Part shown: in pieces, positions 47,001-49,427 of the stretch
Layout of the letters: the number at the start of each line of letters is the position of its first letter
Position numbering within the stretch: position 1 is the stretch's first letter
NCBI RefSeq assembly: GCF_963678635.1
Contig: NC_087066.1
Location: 47,157,129-47,221,128, forward strand
DNA: 64,000 bases
DNA from: Symsagittifera roscoffensis
Taxonomy: Eukaryota; Xenacoelomorpha; Acoela; Convolutidae
Direction: 5' to 3'
Position numbers and translations under genes: made by a program
Notes under the pieces: generated by a model
The model's input: only the letters and a program-made list of their open reading frames with translations
Told to the model about the DNA's origin: nothing
Database searches by the model: none

Positions 47001-49427
47001 AGAAGACGAGAAAGAAAAAGGCGCGAAGGACAAGGATAAAGATAAATCAAAGGAGAAAGAAAAGGACAAAAAAGGCAAGACGAAAGAAAACAAAGAAGAA
47101 TCGTCAAAAGATAAAAAGGAGAAAGCGAAAGGAAAGGACGACGAATCCCCAGAAGAAAGTAAGAATGAACAGATCTGTTTTTGTTTGAAATTCATAGTCA
47201 ACAAGACTGCTCGTATCAGGGCGAAGCCCTGAATGTTCTGACTGCCTTTATAAGGTTTTCGAAGCAGTAATAACATTAAAAAATTAAATGAAATGAAACA
47301 AAATGAATTTTTTTCTTCTAAAATTTGAAAATTTTTATGAAAATCATCCCCCCACACGCCATATAAAGTACAAAAGGATAGATTTCGCTCCTTGTAACAA
47401 ATCAAGTATGGCCAATAAGCTTCTTTCAACCAATTTGGAACGATTTCTAAGACGGATTAACTCTCCGCTTACGCGTTAATAGCGCGAAATATATCGCGCG
47501 TTAATTGTCCCAAATGGCCAAAATTACAATCTTTAAACCCCCGTAACTTGACAAAAAATGATCACAGGTGAATTATCTTTTCAAATTTGAGCTCAGGACA
47601 ACAATAGCTTTCGAATGATATAAAAAAATTACGTCAAAAATGGCTAGTTAAAAAGTCGAAATTTCTCTGAAGAAAAAAAACCCACTCCGAGCACAAATAT
47701 TCAGTTACTTTCGAATCGAAAGTCGGAACAATAACTAGCTGGGGACTGGCGTTGAGCATGCGTGCATTGCTTAAGTTAATAGCTTAAGTTGCTATAGTGT
47801 TTAATTGGAAGAGACTCAATCTAACAATTTCAAAATGATTTCATTTAATCTCTTTCGTAATCCTTATTGTGGTCATGCCAATCGATACACATGCTTGTTG
47901 ATTTCTCCCAACTAGCTTGCCGGTAGTCGCCTTCAGTTTGCGTGAAAAAAAAAGTAATCGATTAAAATTAATAATTTTAGGTGATTTTTAAAAGGGAGTG
48001 GATCTACACTTTTTGCGATGGGTTGTTGTATTTACACTAGCGTTCAGCTTAGTGTATTATTACGAACCTTTTTTTCTAATCTAACTCGCAAATAAAGGTG
48101 TTCACTTATTGGGAACTCTCACTGTAGCATTGGAAATTGCATAGCATTTGTTCTCTGCTTTATTTGTGGCTAGTGTTCTGTTGTTTTGTATCTATTATTA
48201 GTCTGTGACTGAGTGGTTAGTGTGTGAGACTCTCAATCTCTAGGTCGCAGGTCCGAATCTCAGACGTACCCGAGTTTTTACTACTTCCAGGTGTATTTCG
48301 AATTTTTCTTATTGCAATAGAGCTGACTTTTTCTCGTGTTCCCGCTAGTGTTTGCAAAGCGAAACTTCGCCCTTGTGTTACTTTTCCGATCAGCGTAGTG
48401 TATTAGTATGAACCCTCTTTTTTCTAACCTAACTCGAAAATAAAAGTGTTCATTGAAAGTGTAAAGCGTTCACTTATTTAGTGGTACTTTTGCTATAATT
48501 ACAATGTGGCATTGGAAATTTGATACCATCTGTTCTCTGCTTTATTTGTGGCTAGAATTTGTGATTGATTAAGCTTGCGTGGCTGAGTGGTTAGTACGGA
48601 GAATCATATCCGCAACCTAGCCAAGTTTCTACTAATTGGAGGCCTTTTTCTAGTTTTTCTTTTAGCACTTCATAGAGCTGCTTTCTGTCGTATTCTCGAT
48701 AGTGGAGGCTAATATTGAGACAAAAGCCCAAAAAGCCAATTTTGAAATTTGTTGCGTGCTCTTGGCCCTCAAATTTAGTTGATCTCGGCACTGACGGCAG
48801 TTTTAGAAAGACTTAAGACCATTCAGCCAAAAGGGATAGATGCTTAAAGCACTGCCAAATAGACCTGAAAATTCGTGGGAACAGGGGGAGGAGTGGTTCC
48901 GAGCATATATTTTGCTCTTGTTTTGAGAATTGAGGGATTGTTTTTGGTTGAAAAACTGTAAAAGGGGAATAAGAAATCTCGCAATCTCAAAATATGAGCG
49001 TTTCTTTTCTCTATTGACTAAGATTTCTGTTTTAATTTCATTTTGTTTTCAGACGAAAAACCGAAGAAACCTAAGAAGAGAGTCACAATCAAAGACGACA
49101 AATCTTCAATCGAAGACACAATCAACGATGAACACTCGAAGAAAAGAGTGAGTTTGTTTTTTCTCGTGATTTTGATACTGTTTTTCTGTTCAATCTCGTT
49201 ATTTTATATCACAATGGTTACATAATTTGAAATAATTTAATGAAATTGAAAAATGAAATTTTGCTTTTGCTGTTTGACGAAAAATTCTGATGAAAGCAAA
49301 TAAGTGTTTAATAGTTCCAGAGAGCAGTGGGGCTCAGTATAGTTGACGCATTTGTTTAGTTTCAGCTGCAAGTTAAATCACGCATGATTGCTGTTTTCAG
49401 GGAATTTTGGGACTCCTCGGAAAATAA
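149..49427 (+). CDS. RPGR: RPGR-like gene, 5'-incomplete: exons 1-28 joined
   Basis: Joining 28 exons gives one open frame of about 1092 residues ending in TAA at 49425-49427. Residues ~1-370 form an RCC1-type beta propeller. Seven (C/L)GxxH turns and six GxxxxG(Q/K)L turns are visible, and the first exon closely resembles the N-terminus of vertebrate RPGR (FTFGKSK, then GSNDWGQLG). In vertebrates RPGR acts in the connecting cilium/transition zone, where the propeller binds RPGRIP1 and small-GTPase partners; this is family knowledge. Residues ~370-500 are a linker. Residues ~500-1052 are K/D/E-rich low complexity, and residues 1053-1092 form a basic end. Every exon junction is phase-consistent. 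The small first coding exon is outside the window. No prenylation box ends the protein, so it resembles the ORF15-type rather than the constitutive vertebrate isoform. Orthology is strong; the exact exon set of the tail is inferred without transcript data. Confidence 0.9.
594..720 (+). mobile_element. hAT-like MITE relic (left end)
   Basis: Starts with AGGGGCGGATCTAGG, the same terminus as the elements at 56989 and 60525. The interior shares the GGTCAACCAAATTGATTTTC stretch with the 60525 copy. The right end is missing where it meets LINE sequence. Confidence 0.5.
705..2430 (+). mobile_element. Degenerate non-LTR retrotransposon (RT region)
   Basis: Translated pieces in shifting frames follow the order of a LINE reverse transcriptase: a pre-RT segment (FNDYLSSIGTNLA), NNYRPISLLSSCSKVIEK, QFGFREKYATVDA, FIDLTKAFDSLDHKIL, GSVLGPLLF-like remains and the catalytic block FADDTN at ~1613. 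Then come thumb/C-terminal pieces such as LSAWLCSNKLTLN and NELYIYELTKF. Stops (for example after 1305) and frame changes show it is dead. It lies in sense orientation in intron 1. Clade not determined; a CR1/Jockey-like RT is my guess. Confidence 0.85.
2520..2600 (+). repeat. Single monomer of the 163-bp tandem family
   Basis: AGGGTTGCGAATCT and TTAGTTTCCGAGCTATGGC match the conserved blocks of the array at 19640-20860, here as one isolated unit. Confidence 0.5.
2601..3205. other. A+T-rich intron sequence
   Basis: Rest of intron 1 up to exon 2. I see only poly-T/A tracts and no recognisable element. Confidence 0.5.
3206..3268 (+). CDS. RPGR: RPGR exon 2: CGRCHT turn
   Basis: 63 nt, phase 1 to 1. 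The acceptor is TTTGTTTTAG and the donor is ACAG/GTAGGA. It encodes ALRSQPVDLVACGRCHTLVYT-type sequence (residues 75-95), aligning with the human exon 4 peptide around ACGRNHTLV. As I recall, human exon 4 is also 63 nt with the same phases. The exon contains no ATG in frame. Confidence 0.92.
3269..3963. other. Intron 2, no recognised feature
   Basis: T-rich spacer between exons 2 and 3. The ORF fragments in it have no coding character. Confidence 0.5.
3964..4157 (+). CDS. RPGR: RPGR exon 3: RCC1 blade (GMNTGGQLGIG)
   Basis: 194 nt, phase 1 to 0. The acceptor is CTTTCTGCAG and the donor is GACAG/GTGTGT. It encodes SGKLYSCGMNTGGQLGIG and ends VQLDCGADHSMALTAKGQ (residues 96-160). It is longer than the corresponding 159-nt human exon because of an insert rich in S/T/D between the two turns. 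The reading frame runs on into the intron for only 16 codons before a stop. Confidence 0.92.
4250..5345 (+). mobile_element. S1 element (tRNA-derived), interrupted by an M copy
   Basis: The left end resembles the other S1 heads (GTGCATTAGTACGAACCTTCT). At 5123-5205 is a tRNA-like core with an A-box-like TGGTTGAGTAGATAG and a B-box-like AGATTCGAATCC. The right end has the S1 tail hairpin near GCGATGCGCAGCTTCGC (5291-5307). A family M element (4401-4806) sits inside. The stretch 4807-4900 is the uninterrupted counterpart of the site into which the BEL element at 36769 inserted. Confidence 0.7.
4401..4806 (+). mobile_element. Family M element (best description)
   Basis: Family M is ~400 bp. It starts near AAGAGTAATGAACG(T/C)AG, then TATATAGGTC, then a poly-T tract with CAGGAAAAGTCTT. 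Mid-way it has GATCCAGTTTTCTCAAATTGG. It ends TTGCGTTCATTACTCTT followed by a short hairpin, CCAAC-TGTCT-GTTGG, then CTATG. The first and last blocks are inverted repeats of each other. No coding capacity. Candidates: a MITE, or a Helentron-associated element (subterminal inverted repeats plus 3' stem-loop). In this copy both inverted blocks are present but the hairpin is degraded. Confidence 0.7.
5346..6859. other. Intron 3, right part
   Basis: A+T-rich. A TTTGCGTTCATGACT stretch near 6515 and AAATTTTCAAGAAA near 6705 look like scraps of family M. Nothing else supported. Confidence 0.4.
6860..7001 (+). CDS. RPGR: RPGR exon 4: RCC1 blade (GENELGQLGVG)
   Basis: 142 nt, phase 0 to 1. The acceptor is TTCATTGCAG and the donor is ACAA/GTAAGA. 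It encodes VYAWGENELGQLGVGD and VSCGYYHSAVVT (residues 161-207). The SCGYYHSA core is the same as in human RPGR. The ATG at 6782 lies upstream of the acceptor and is irrelevant. Confidence 0.93.
7080..7330 (+). repeat. Repeat shared with 8280-8490
   Basis: TTCAACTTCATTTGCCAAATG, ATGCTACGCTCTCC and ATAACGGAAGTG are repeated at 8280-8490. Both end in the family M block TGATCCAGTTTTCT, so they look like a diverged M subfamily lacking its left end. Confidence 0.55.
7460..7600 (+). repeat. S1 tail fragment
   Basis: A degenerate tRNA-like B-box area (GACAGTTCGATTTC) and the conserved tail (GTAGAGCCTG, GTGCACCTTGGCTTCTGTGTT) mark a worn S1 copy. Confidence 0.4.
7800..8220 (+). mobile_element. Family M copy
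   Basis: Left end ACGTAGTTCAGATTCTTATATAGG variant, right end TTGCGTTCATCAACTC with CCAACTGTCTGTGG (hairpin partly broken). Contains the CACTATCGAACAGCGAAA block that is shared only with some copies (10500, 24160). Confidence 0.65.
8843..9001 (+). CDS. RPGR: RPGR exon 5: RCC1 blade (GDGESGQLGL)
   Basis: 159 nt, phase 1 to 1. The acceptor is TTCGTTGCAG and the donor is ACCA/GTTAGT. It encodes SGKLWMFGDGESGQLGLINQ and VSCGSTHTAAIT (residues 208-260). The size and phases equal those I recall for human exon 7. Confidence 0.92.
9033..9255 (+). mobile_element. Family M copy, left-truncated
   Basis: Begins at the mid block (TTTCTCTGCGAAATAAAAAT) and ends TTGCGTTCATTGACTCTTC. It starts about 30 bp behind the donor of exon 5. 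Confidence 0.6.
9440..9775 (+). mobile_element. Family M copy, diverged
   Basis: The blocks GACCCAGTTTTCTCTTATTGG and CAATTTTCTGTTGGCTGTG are recognisable; the left end is worn. Confidence 0.5.
9798..9987. repeat. Fold-back inverted repeat
   Basis: CGTATTCATACTCG at 9873 pairs with CGAGTATGAATACG at 9960. The match extends over about 36 bp per arm with few mismatches. An outer pair (TACCTGCG at 9815, CGCAGGTGT at 9973) enlarges it. Looks like a small fold-back DNA element. Confidence 0.65.
10193..10351 (+). CDS. RPGR: RPGR exon 6: RCC1 blade, non-canonical GC donor
   Basis: 159 nt, phase 1 to 1. The acceptor is AATTTTTTTCAG. It encodes SGKLYTFGTGKSGQLGLGP and VKCGENHTAVLN (residues 261-313). 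No GT donor at the exon end keeps the frame. AACG/GCAAGT at 10351/10352 is a typical GC-AG donor and gives the phase-1 end that exon 7 needs. The exon has no in-frame ATG near its start. Confidence 0.9.
10378..10775 (+). mobile_element. Family M copy
   Basis: Shows AGGAAAAGTCTTAAAA, the CACTATCGAACAGCGAAA block, and a right end ATTGCGCTCATTGACTCTTCC with an intact CCAACTGTCTGTTGG hairpin. Confidence 0.65.
11050..11245 (+). mobile_element. Family M copy, left-truncated
   Basis: From AGATTTCCCAGCGAAATAAA to CTAACTGTCTGTTGGCTATG; the right half only. Confidence 0.6.
11290..11530 (+). mobile_element. S2 element (second tRNA-related family)
   Basis: The head is CCTTTGCGATAAGCAAAAGTA. At 11448-11515 is a tRNA-like core with GGTCTTGAGGTAACG and a B-box-like GGTTTCGAATCTGACAGGACC. 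The same core recurs at 21620-21690 and 29270-29325. Probably a SINE; no function of its own. Confidence 0.55.
12545..12669 (+). CDS. RPGR: RPGR exon 7: RCC1 blade (GDGKDGKL)
   Basis: 125 nt, phase 1 to 0. The acceptor is TTTGTTTTAG and the donor is TCAGT/GTGAGT. It encodes KGQLVMFGDGKDGKLCQIGD and VLRFKKFKVLS (residues 314-355). Human RPGR has GDGRHGKLGLG here, and its exon 9 is also 125 nt with the same end phase as I recall it. The QLG turn is changed to KLCQIG, so this blade is diverged. Confidence 0.9.
13039..13305 (+). CDS. RPGR: RPGR exon 8: last propeller turn and start of linker
   Basis: 267 nt, phase 0 to 0. The acceptor is ACATTTTAG and the donor is AAGAAG/GTGAAT. FSLGGTHSVIVAAKREK closes the propeller (residues ~356-372). 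The linker that follows has an acidic SDDEGGLASDTDDEM stretch and S/T-rich sequence, then MSKLTARDRHRAKK. That last stretch sits where vertebrate RPGR has a basic RxRRRER-type motif after the propeller. Confidence 0.88.
13470..13900 (+). repeat. Worn repeat sequence in intron 8
   Basis: GAATGAGACTCGAAATCTCCAG at ~13513 and the ATTTTTACTTTG region resemble the S1 core and tail, strongly diverged. CCTCAAACCACCGGCCTTC at ~13760 resembles no other repeat here. Confidence 0.3.
13997..14046. repeat. Poly-C / (AC)n microsatellite
   Basis: A run of about 17 C followed by about 12 AC dinucleotides. Confidence 0.95.
14200..14720 (+). repeat. Repeat family, inverted relative to 47200-47770
   Basis: TTGTTCCGACTTTCG, GAATATTTGTGCTCGG and TATGGCGTGTGGGG all recur in reverse complement at 47340-47740. 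Non-coding; probably an old DNA element. Confidence 0.6.
14961..15120 (+). CDS. RPGR: RPGR exon 9: linker exon
   Basis: 160 nt, phase 0 to 1. The acceptor is TTGTTTTAG and the donor is GAAG/GTGATT. Residues 445-497 read IESEKEKLFAHTMPVPW, LASLPDLTFSDLPRNSV and RTIGPKPIE. Without this exon, exon 8 (phase 0 end) and exon 10 (phase 1 start) would not join in frame. The exon supplies exactly the missing phase change, which is the main reason to accept it. No domain recognised. Confidence 0.82.
15406..15750 (+). CDS. RPGR: RPGR exon 10: acidic/lysine-rich tail begins
   Basis: 345 nt, phase 1 to 1. The acceptor is AAGTTTCAG and the donor is AAAG/GTAACT. It starts VEQEEEVIVDSPRATRRTLF (residues 498-517; ATRRTL recalls the MRRTL motif of vertebrate RPGR). 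It then passes through SAPDLSSPDEK into alternating K and E/D clusters (residues ~545-612). The GTG at 15429 is internal, not a start. The long antisense ORF here is a composition shadow. Confidence 0.85.
15751..16916. other. Intron 10, left part
   Basis: A+T-rich with no recognised element. A good acceptor-like CTTCCTTATTTTTTTTCCAG ends at 16558 but no convincing exon follows. Confidence 0.4.
16917..18654 (-). mobile_element. LINE fragment: ORF1-like and endonuclease parts
   Basis: On the - strand, from 18654 down: an ORF1-like stretch with LDNIRVLGVPQ, then DVDIGDISIAHR and SRPRVNFIEVNEETRG (RNA-binding ORF1p character). Then the start of an apurinic-type endonuclease at 17410-17096: EGFHSVLAKN, RGGGTTIQPGENV and VPIILAGNFKIHL (the LAGDFN motif with D changed to N). 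There are several frame breaks and no reverse transcriptase, so it is an internal fragment of a dead element in antisense orientation. Confidence 0.75.
18960..19380 (+). mobile_element. Composite S2 head / S1 tail
   Basis: Begins like S2 (TTACCCTTGCGAAAAGCAAGAG) and ends in the S1 tail with a perfect hairpin GCGAAGC-GTA-GCTTCGC at 19326-19342. It lacks a clear tRNA core. Confidence 0.5.
19640..20860 (+). repeat. Tandem array, ~163-bp monomer, seven diverged copies
   Basis: The block TAGTTTTCGAGATATGACGTT recurs at about 19798, 19963, 20118, 20286, 20454, 20618 and 20776, a mean period of ~163 bp. Each is preceded by GTAGTTGG-A-CTCTGAGGGTAC-like and TTGCGAATCTTGCCTCC-like blocks. Copies differ by many substitutions, so the array is old. 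Confidence 0.8.
21487..21935 (+). mobile_element. S2 element copy
   Basis: The head TTACGCTTGCAATTTGCAAGCG leads to GGAGGTAACAAATATGCCTGG and CTGACCAGGACATG. The tail is GGTCCGAAGCTCAGCGTCAC and TTCTGTGTCAAAA. Confidence 0.55.
22413..22445 (+). CDS. RPGR: Tentative RPGR exon 11 (33 nt)
   Basis: GACTATTTAG at 22403-22412 precedes the exon and AAAG/GTATCT follows it. Read in phase 1 it encodes ELDADNVTKKK (residues 613-623) and is itself phase 1 to 1, so it fits between exons 10 and 12 without disturbing the frame. It lies 171 bp before exon 12. The acceptor tract is weak and the exon is short, so this is a suggestion only. Confidence 0.45.
22617..22676 (+). CDS. RPGR: RPGR exon 12: KKKGIFGGILRRK segment
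   Basis: 60 nt, phase 1 to 1. The acceptor is TCTTTTTCTAG (T-rich) and the donor is GAAA/GTTAGT. It encodes GEGKKKGIFGGILRRKNKDE (residues 624-643). The GIFGGIL patch is the only hydrophobic stretch in the tail and resembles the GILGLLGK end of the protein. It is followed by an unusually short 69-nt intron. Confidence 0.75.
22746..22811 (+). CDS. RPGR: RPGR exon 13: charged tail
   Basis: 66 nt, phase 1 to 1. The acceptor is ATTTAATTTAG and the donor is GAAG/GTTTGT. It encodes SKDEDKKDEKKRKISKADSK plus QE (residues 644-665). Strong lysine/aspartate bias and phase agreement with both neighbours support it. Confidence 0.75.
22840..23245. repeat. hAT-like MITE remains
   Basis: Two adjoining worn pieces sharing AGGATTTGCTCGAGGGG, GCCAAAAAATGCGTTTTTTCGG and GGCACTTTTTGGA with the copies at 60078-60836. 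They lie between exons 13 and 14. Confidence 0.45.
23296..23424 (+). CDS. RPGR: RPGR exon 14: KDKEK-rich tail
   Basis: 129 nt, phase 1 to 1. The acceptor is TTTGTTTTTCTTAG and the donor is GAAG/GTATGC. After a DDDGDKKG start the exon is almost purely K, D and E with one G and one S (residues 666-708). Antisense ORFs rich in S, F and L here are shadows. Confidence 0.82.
24006..24462 (+). mobile_element. Family M copy, nearly complete
   Basis: Left end AGTCGATGAACATAGTTCAGA, TATATAGGTCACGATGA, TTTATTTCAGGAAAAGTC; right end TTGCGTTCATTACTCTTTTCC and CCAACTGTTAGTTGG. Its right edge is about 80 bp before exon 15. Confidence 0.7.
24542..24622 (+). CDS. RPGR: RPGR exon 15: tryptophan-bearing acidic segment
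   Basis: 81 nt, phase 1 to 1. The acceptor is TTGTCGTTGCAG and the donor is AAAG/GTAAAT. It encodes GDKVSSWTEGDLDLAEDSWA then EDEDKGK (residues 709-735). It is the only tail exon with tryptophans: two W in acidic context, SSWTEGD and DSWAEDED, which could be a short linear binding motif. That function is inference only. Confidence 0.75.
24800..25205 (+). repeat. Tandem duplication, ~211 bp x 2
   Basis: ATTTCAAGGTATACCAGGCA at 24811 recurs at 25022 as ATTTCAAGGTATATCAGGCA. The following 170 bp, including the S1 head (GTACGAACCTTC), match closely. Confidence 0.75.
25206..25455 (+). mobile_element. S1 element, tRNA-like core and tail
   Basis: Core at 25277-25350 (CGTAGCTAAGTGGTTAGTA; worn B box GCAGATTGGAATC), then the tail GAGGCTTATTTCTA and GTCGTGTTCTCGCTAGTG. 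The head is the second copy of the duplication just upstream. Confidence 0.6.
25600..27890 (+). mobile_element. BEL/Pao retrotransposon relic, + strand
   Basis: A gag-like part (25714-26620) has KLTYLKTRVTGKAK, typical of Pao-type gag. An integrase zinc region is hinted at 27100-27290 (HPVILDGRHHLVKL). At 27340-27620 the integrase core appears in two frames (DYFGPFYVSVR; CVMGIERFIARRG). At 27690-27880 is the C-terminal domain (NAIWPQWLADFMPGL, KRVKWH). The second catalytic aspartate is changed (WSVNG for WSDNG). Protease and RT are missing and many stops are present. No LTRs recognised. Confidence 0.75.
27891..28570. other. Intron 15, unassigned stretch
   Basis: It follows the BEL relic and may include its remaining 3' end or an LTR, but I found no partner repeat in the window. 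Confidence 0.35.
28580..28940 (+). mobile_element. S1 element copy
   Basis: Head ACACTTGCGTCAGCATTGTGT, body ATTGGAAATTACATAGCATT, core at 28776-28850 (CGTGGCTGAGCGGTTAGAG, B box GCAGGTACAAATCTC), tail GAGGCTTATTTCTA. Confidence 0.65.
29225..29740 (+). mobile_element. S2 element copy
   Basis: TTCAAACGTCTAGGCTG, GTAGGTAACGAATATGCCTGG and CTGACCAGGACCTG match the S2 core; a T-rich tail follows. The middle resembles the region downstream of the 11290 copy. Confidence 0.5.
30000..30700 (+). repeat. Repeat shared with 53700-54430
   Basis: TTGTTGCTTTACC, CTGTCAAATCTGCTATCATAG and CAATCGGAGTTAAAG-like blocks reappear in the same order at 53740-54060 with heavy divergence. Confidence 0.45.
30890..30955 (+). 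repeat. S1/S2-type tail fragment
   Basis: GTATCGCTAGTGGTGCGAAGC followed by TCCACTTGGCCTATGTGTTT is the shared tail of the tRNA-related elements, without its body. Confidence 0.4.
31135..31254 (+). CDS. RPGR: RPGR exon 16: lysine-rich tail, seed of the tandem array
   Basis: 120 nt, phase 1 to 1. The acceptor is TGTTTTAAG, an AAG acceptor, chosen over the CAG 8 bp downstream because only it keeps phase 1. The donor is GACA/GTAAGA. It encodes DKQKKKKDDKDKKDKK and ends DSQSKKDKGKD (residues 736-775). Its last ~23 nt plus donor are copied at the head of every unit of the array that follows. Confidence 0.8.
31341..31355 (+). CDS. RPGR: RPGR microexon, copy 1 (DESK)
   Basis: CCGATGAATCGAAAG preceded by TTCTTTCTAG and followed by GTAAAAAG; phase 1 to 1. 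Joined to exon 16 it encodes T-D-E-S-K. It is short but has both splice sites and fits the frame. Confidence 0.65.
31832..31846 (+). CDS. RPGR: RPGR microexon, copy 2
   Basis: Identical 15 nt with the same acceptor and donor, 491 bp after copy 1. Joined to another copy it reads A-D-E-S-K. Confidence 0.55.
32297..32311 (+). CDS. RPGR: RPGR microexon, copy 3
   Basis: Identical 15 nt, 465 bp after copy 2; splice signals unchanged. The unit around it is the A type (GTGTGATTTC variant downstream). Confidence 0.55.
32788..32802 (+). CDS. RPGR: RPGR microexon, copy 4
   Basis: Identical 15 nt, 491 bp after copy 3; B-type surroundings (GTTTGATTTC variant downstream). Confidence 0.55.
33253..33267 (+). 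CDS. RPGR: RPGR microexon, copy 5
   Basis: Identical 15 nt, 465 bp after copy 4; A-type surroundings. Confidence 0.55.
33744..33758 (+). CDS. RPGR: RPGR microexon, copy 6
   Basis: Identical 15 nt, 491 bp after copy 5; B-type surroundings. Confidence 0.55.
34209..34223 (+). CDS. RPGR: RPGR microexon, copy 7 (donor context altered)
   Basis: Identical 15 nt, 465 bp after copy 6. The donor is GTAAAC instead of GTAAAA because about 46 bp of intron just after it has been deleted. The GT and the exon remain intact. Confidence 0.52.
34654..34668 (+). CDS. RPGR: RPGR microexon, copy 8 (last)
   Basis: Identical 15 nt, 445 bp after copy 7, the shorter spacing reflecting the deletion there. The next exon on this model is 11.5 kb away, and the junction codon becomes GAG. 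Confidence 0.55.
35088..35528 (+). mobile_element. Family M copy
   Basis: Left end GAGTCGATGAACGTAGTTCAG, then TTTTTTTTCCAGGAAAAATG; right end CTTGCGTTCTTTGACTTTTTTCC and CCAACGGTCTGTTG. It starts ~100 bp after the end of the tandem array. Confidence 0.65.
35943..36412 (+). mobile_element. Family M copy
   Basis: Both inverted ends are visible: TAAGAGTAATGAACGTAG at the left, CTTGCGTTCATTAG at the right. The middle has TTGATCCAGTTTTCTCAAGT. Confidence 0.7.
36572..36768 (+). mobile_element. S1 element, left part (split by BEL insertion)
   Basis: Head ACACTTGCGAAGCAAAGTGTA, then body up to AAGCAGTGC. It continues at 45385 after the BEL element. The same body is uninterrupted at 4807-4900. Confidence 0.75.
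36764..36768. repeat. Target-site duplication, left (AGTGC)
   Basis: AGTGC directly before the left LTR; the same five bases follow the right LTR at 45385-45389. Confidence 0.75.
36769..37057 (-). repeat. Left LTR (3' LTR of the BEL element)
   Basis: Begins TGTGATGCACTCTCGTATCC and ends CATTACTTTA on the + strand. It aligns over its length to 45108-45384 with scattered substitutions and small indels, so insertion is not very recent. Confidence 0.88.
37476..38036 (-). CDS. BEL/Pao integrase fragment
   Basis: 186 codons on the - strand. HCITCRKRK is the end of the HHCC zinc region. The catalytic core shows the three acidic positions in context: NCGFDYFGSF, VIWSDNGTNF and HHGGSLERLVR. CVMGIERFVARRGTPS lies between them. 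It ends at 37476 in a stop and continues only as scraps toward the LTR. A transposon protein, not a host gene; the active-site residues are intact although the element around it is dead. Confidence 0.88.
   Translation of the reverse strand: MLLKSNETHCITCRKRKAKTITPMMAELPVESLGYRQPPFTNCGFDYFGSFYVSIRRSSEKPWCFLFTCMHTRAIHIEIVSSIDTSSCVMGIERFVARRGTPSVIWSDNGTNFVKAEKKLLNCIQSWNAQAPAEIARKDIIWKLNSPAAPHHGGSLERLVRCCKKVFNALIGNGKLTTENLEITVS
38418..38870 (-). pseudogene. BEL/Pao post-RT (A17-type) region
   Basis: RSVLSFVSSVVDPIGLVPPY and LLKEIWRTHGQQWDD are diagnostic of the Pao-type polyprotein just after the reverse transcriptase. The frame continues upstream to about 38870 (CGDKSSHVLVLKCDL). The RT palm itself is missing. 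Confidence 0.82.
38871..41559 (-). pseudogene. BEL/Pao gag with zinc knuckle
   Basis: The region runs from a start-like MTEQSELKYRR at 41559. A gag domain piece (NYLDQ, DPLPEWKPVQND) lies near 39900-39800. A zinc-knuckle block KLCFSCLQGNNAFRQC then CTSTHT lies at 39110-39020. It is broken by frameshifts and stops, the first about 17 codons in. Confidence 0.75.
42703..43113 (+). mobile_element. Family M copy nested in the BEL element
   Basis: TTAAGAGTAATGAACGTAG at the left and GTTCATTACTCTTTTCC at the right. It sits between gag and the minisatellite of the BEL element, so it inserted after the BEL element did. Confidence 0.72.
43487..45065. repeat. 42-bp minisatellite in the BEL leader
   Basis: About 37 copies of a 42-bp unit typified by GACGCCTTTGGCACACTTCT followed by GAGATATCTGATCGGAACTT. 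A second level repeats every ~498 bp (for example 44081 and 44579). Because 42 is a multiple of 3, long ORFs stay open on both strands (up to 413 codons on the -); I do not read these as genes. The array starts within ~30 bp of the PBS region. Confidence 0.93.
45092..45104 (-). other. Primer-binding site of the BEL element
   Basis: On the - strand the LTR end ...CATCACA is followed by TTT and then TGGTCCGCCGACC. That is the usual TGG start of a tRNA-complementary PBS. It fixes the element's direction. Confidence 0.65.
45108..45384 (-). repeat. Right LTR (5' LTR of the BEL element)
   Basis: Begins TGTGATGAACTCTCGTATCC on the + strand and ends CATTACTTTA. Partner of 36769-37057, 12 bp shorter. 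Confidence 0.88.
45385..46035 (+). mobile_element. S1 element, right part with tRNA-like core
   Basis: Continues the S1 copy split at 36768: AATGATAAAAAGCTC, GAAATGCATAACTTATACAT, GTTATTAGCATATGTAG. The core is at 45834-45910 (CGTGACTGAGTGGTTAGTG, B box CAGATTCGAATGC) and the tail ends at GTGTTAAAAA. Its right edge is 150 bp before exon 25. Confidence 0.75.
46186..46611 (+). CDS. RPGR: RPGR exon 25: long charged tail exon
   Basis: 426 nt, phase 1 to 1. The acceptor is TTTTTGTTACAG and the donor is GATG/GTAAAA. Residues 816-957: a KKEKEKKEKGKK start, then VVEVLQFSNDEDSEEEEED, then long K/D/E runs to the end. VVEVLQFSND is the only non-charged segment. The GTG at 46248 is internal. The long ORF on the other strand is a shadow of the repeat composition. 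Confidence 0.87.
46874..47158 (+). CDS. RPGR: RPGR exon 26: charged tail exon
   Basis: 285 nt, phase 1 to 1. The acceptor is GTGGTTTTTCAG and the donor is GAAA/GTAAGA. Residues 958-1052: GKKSKDKDKKKDGKKKDSN, an acidic patch with DDEVEEVQSEIEDEEES, then lysine-rich sequence ending DDESPEE. No in-frame ATG, so it would be missed by start-to-stop ORF calling. The 207-codon antisense ORF covering it is a shadow. Confidence 0.85.
47200..47770 (-). repeat. Repeat family inverted to 14200-14720
   Basis: Reverse complement of the blocks listed for 14200-14720. Its left edge carries CAGGGCGAAGCCCTG (47217-47231), a hairpin also found at 59579 and, degraded, near 61294. Confidence 0.6.
48040..48382 (+). 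mobile_element. S1 element copy
   Basis: Head TACACTAGCGTTCAGCTTAGTG, body ATTGGAAATTGCATAGCATT, core at 48202-48275 (GTGACTGAGTGGTTAGTG, B box GCAGGTCCGAATCTC), tail GCAAAGCGAAACTTCGCCC. Confidence 0.7.
48385..48720 (+). mobile_element. S1 element copy, adjacent and degraded
   Basis: Starts GATCAGCGTAGTGTATTAGTA directly after the previous copy, so the two are in tandem. Core at 48571-48630 lacks part of the B-box half. Confidence 0.6.
48721..49052. other. Intron 26, right part
   Basis: 48715-48850 resembles the interior of the hAT-like MITE (CTCAAATTTAGTTGATCTCGG, ATTCAGCCAAAAG). The rest up to exon 27 is unassigned. Confidence 0.35.
49053..49147 (+). CDS. RPGR: RPGR exon 27: basic C-terminal exon
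   Basis: 95 nt, phase 1 to 0. The acceptor is TTTTGTTTTCAG and the donor is AAAAGA/GTGAGT. It encodes NEKPKKPKKRVTIKDDK, SSIEDTINDE and HSKKR (residues 1053-1084). It breaks the phase-1 series and marks the constant end of the protein, comparable in position to the basic domain at the end of vertebrate RPGR ORF15. Confidence 0.83.
49401..49427 (+). CDS. RPGR: RPGR terminal exon 28 with stop codon
   Basis: The acceptor is GATTGCTGTTTTCAG; phase 0. It encodes GILGLLGK and stops at TAA (49425-49427). It is the first well-formed acceptor after exon 27 and gives an immediate in-frame stop. I see no AATAAA close behind it, so the 3' UTR end is undetermined. Alternative: a different terminal exon further on cannot be excluded without cDNA. 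Confidence 0.68.
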   Translation, partial: GILGLLGK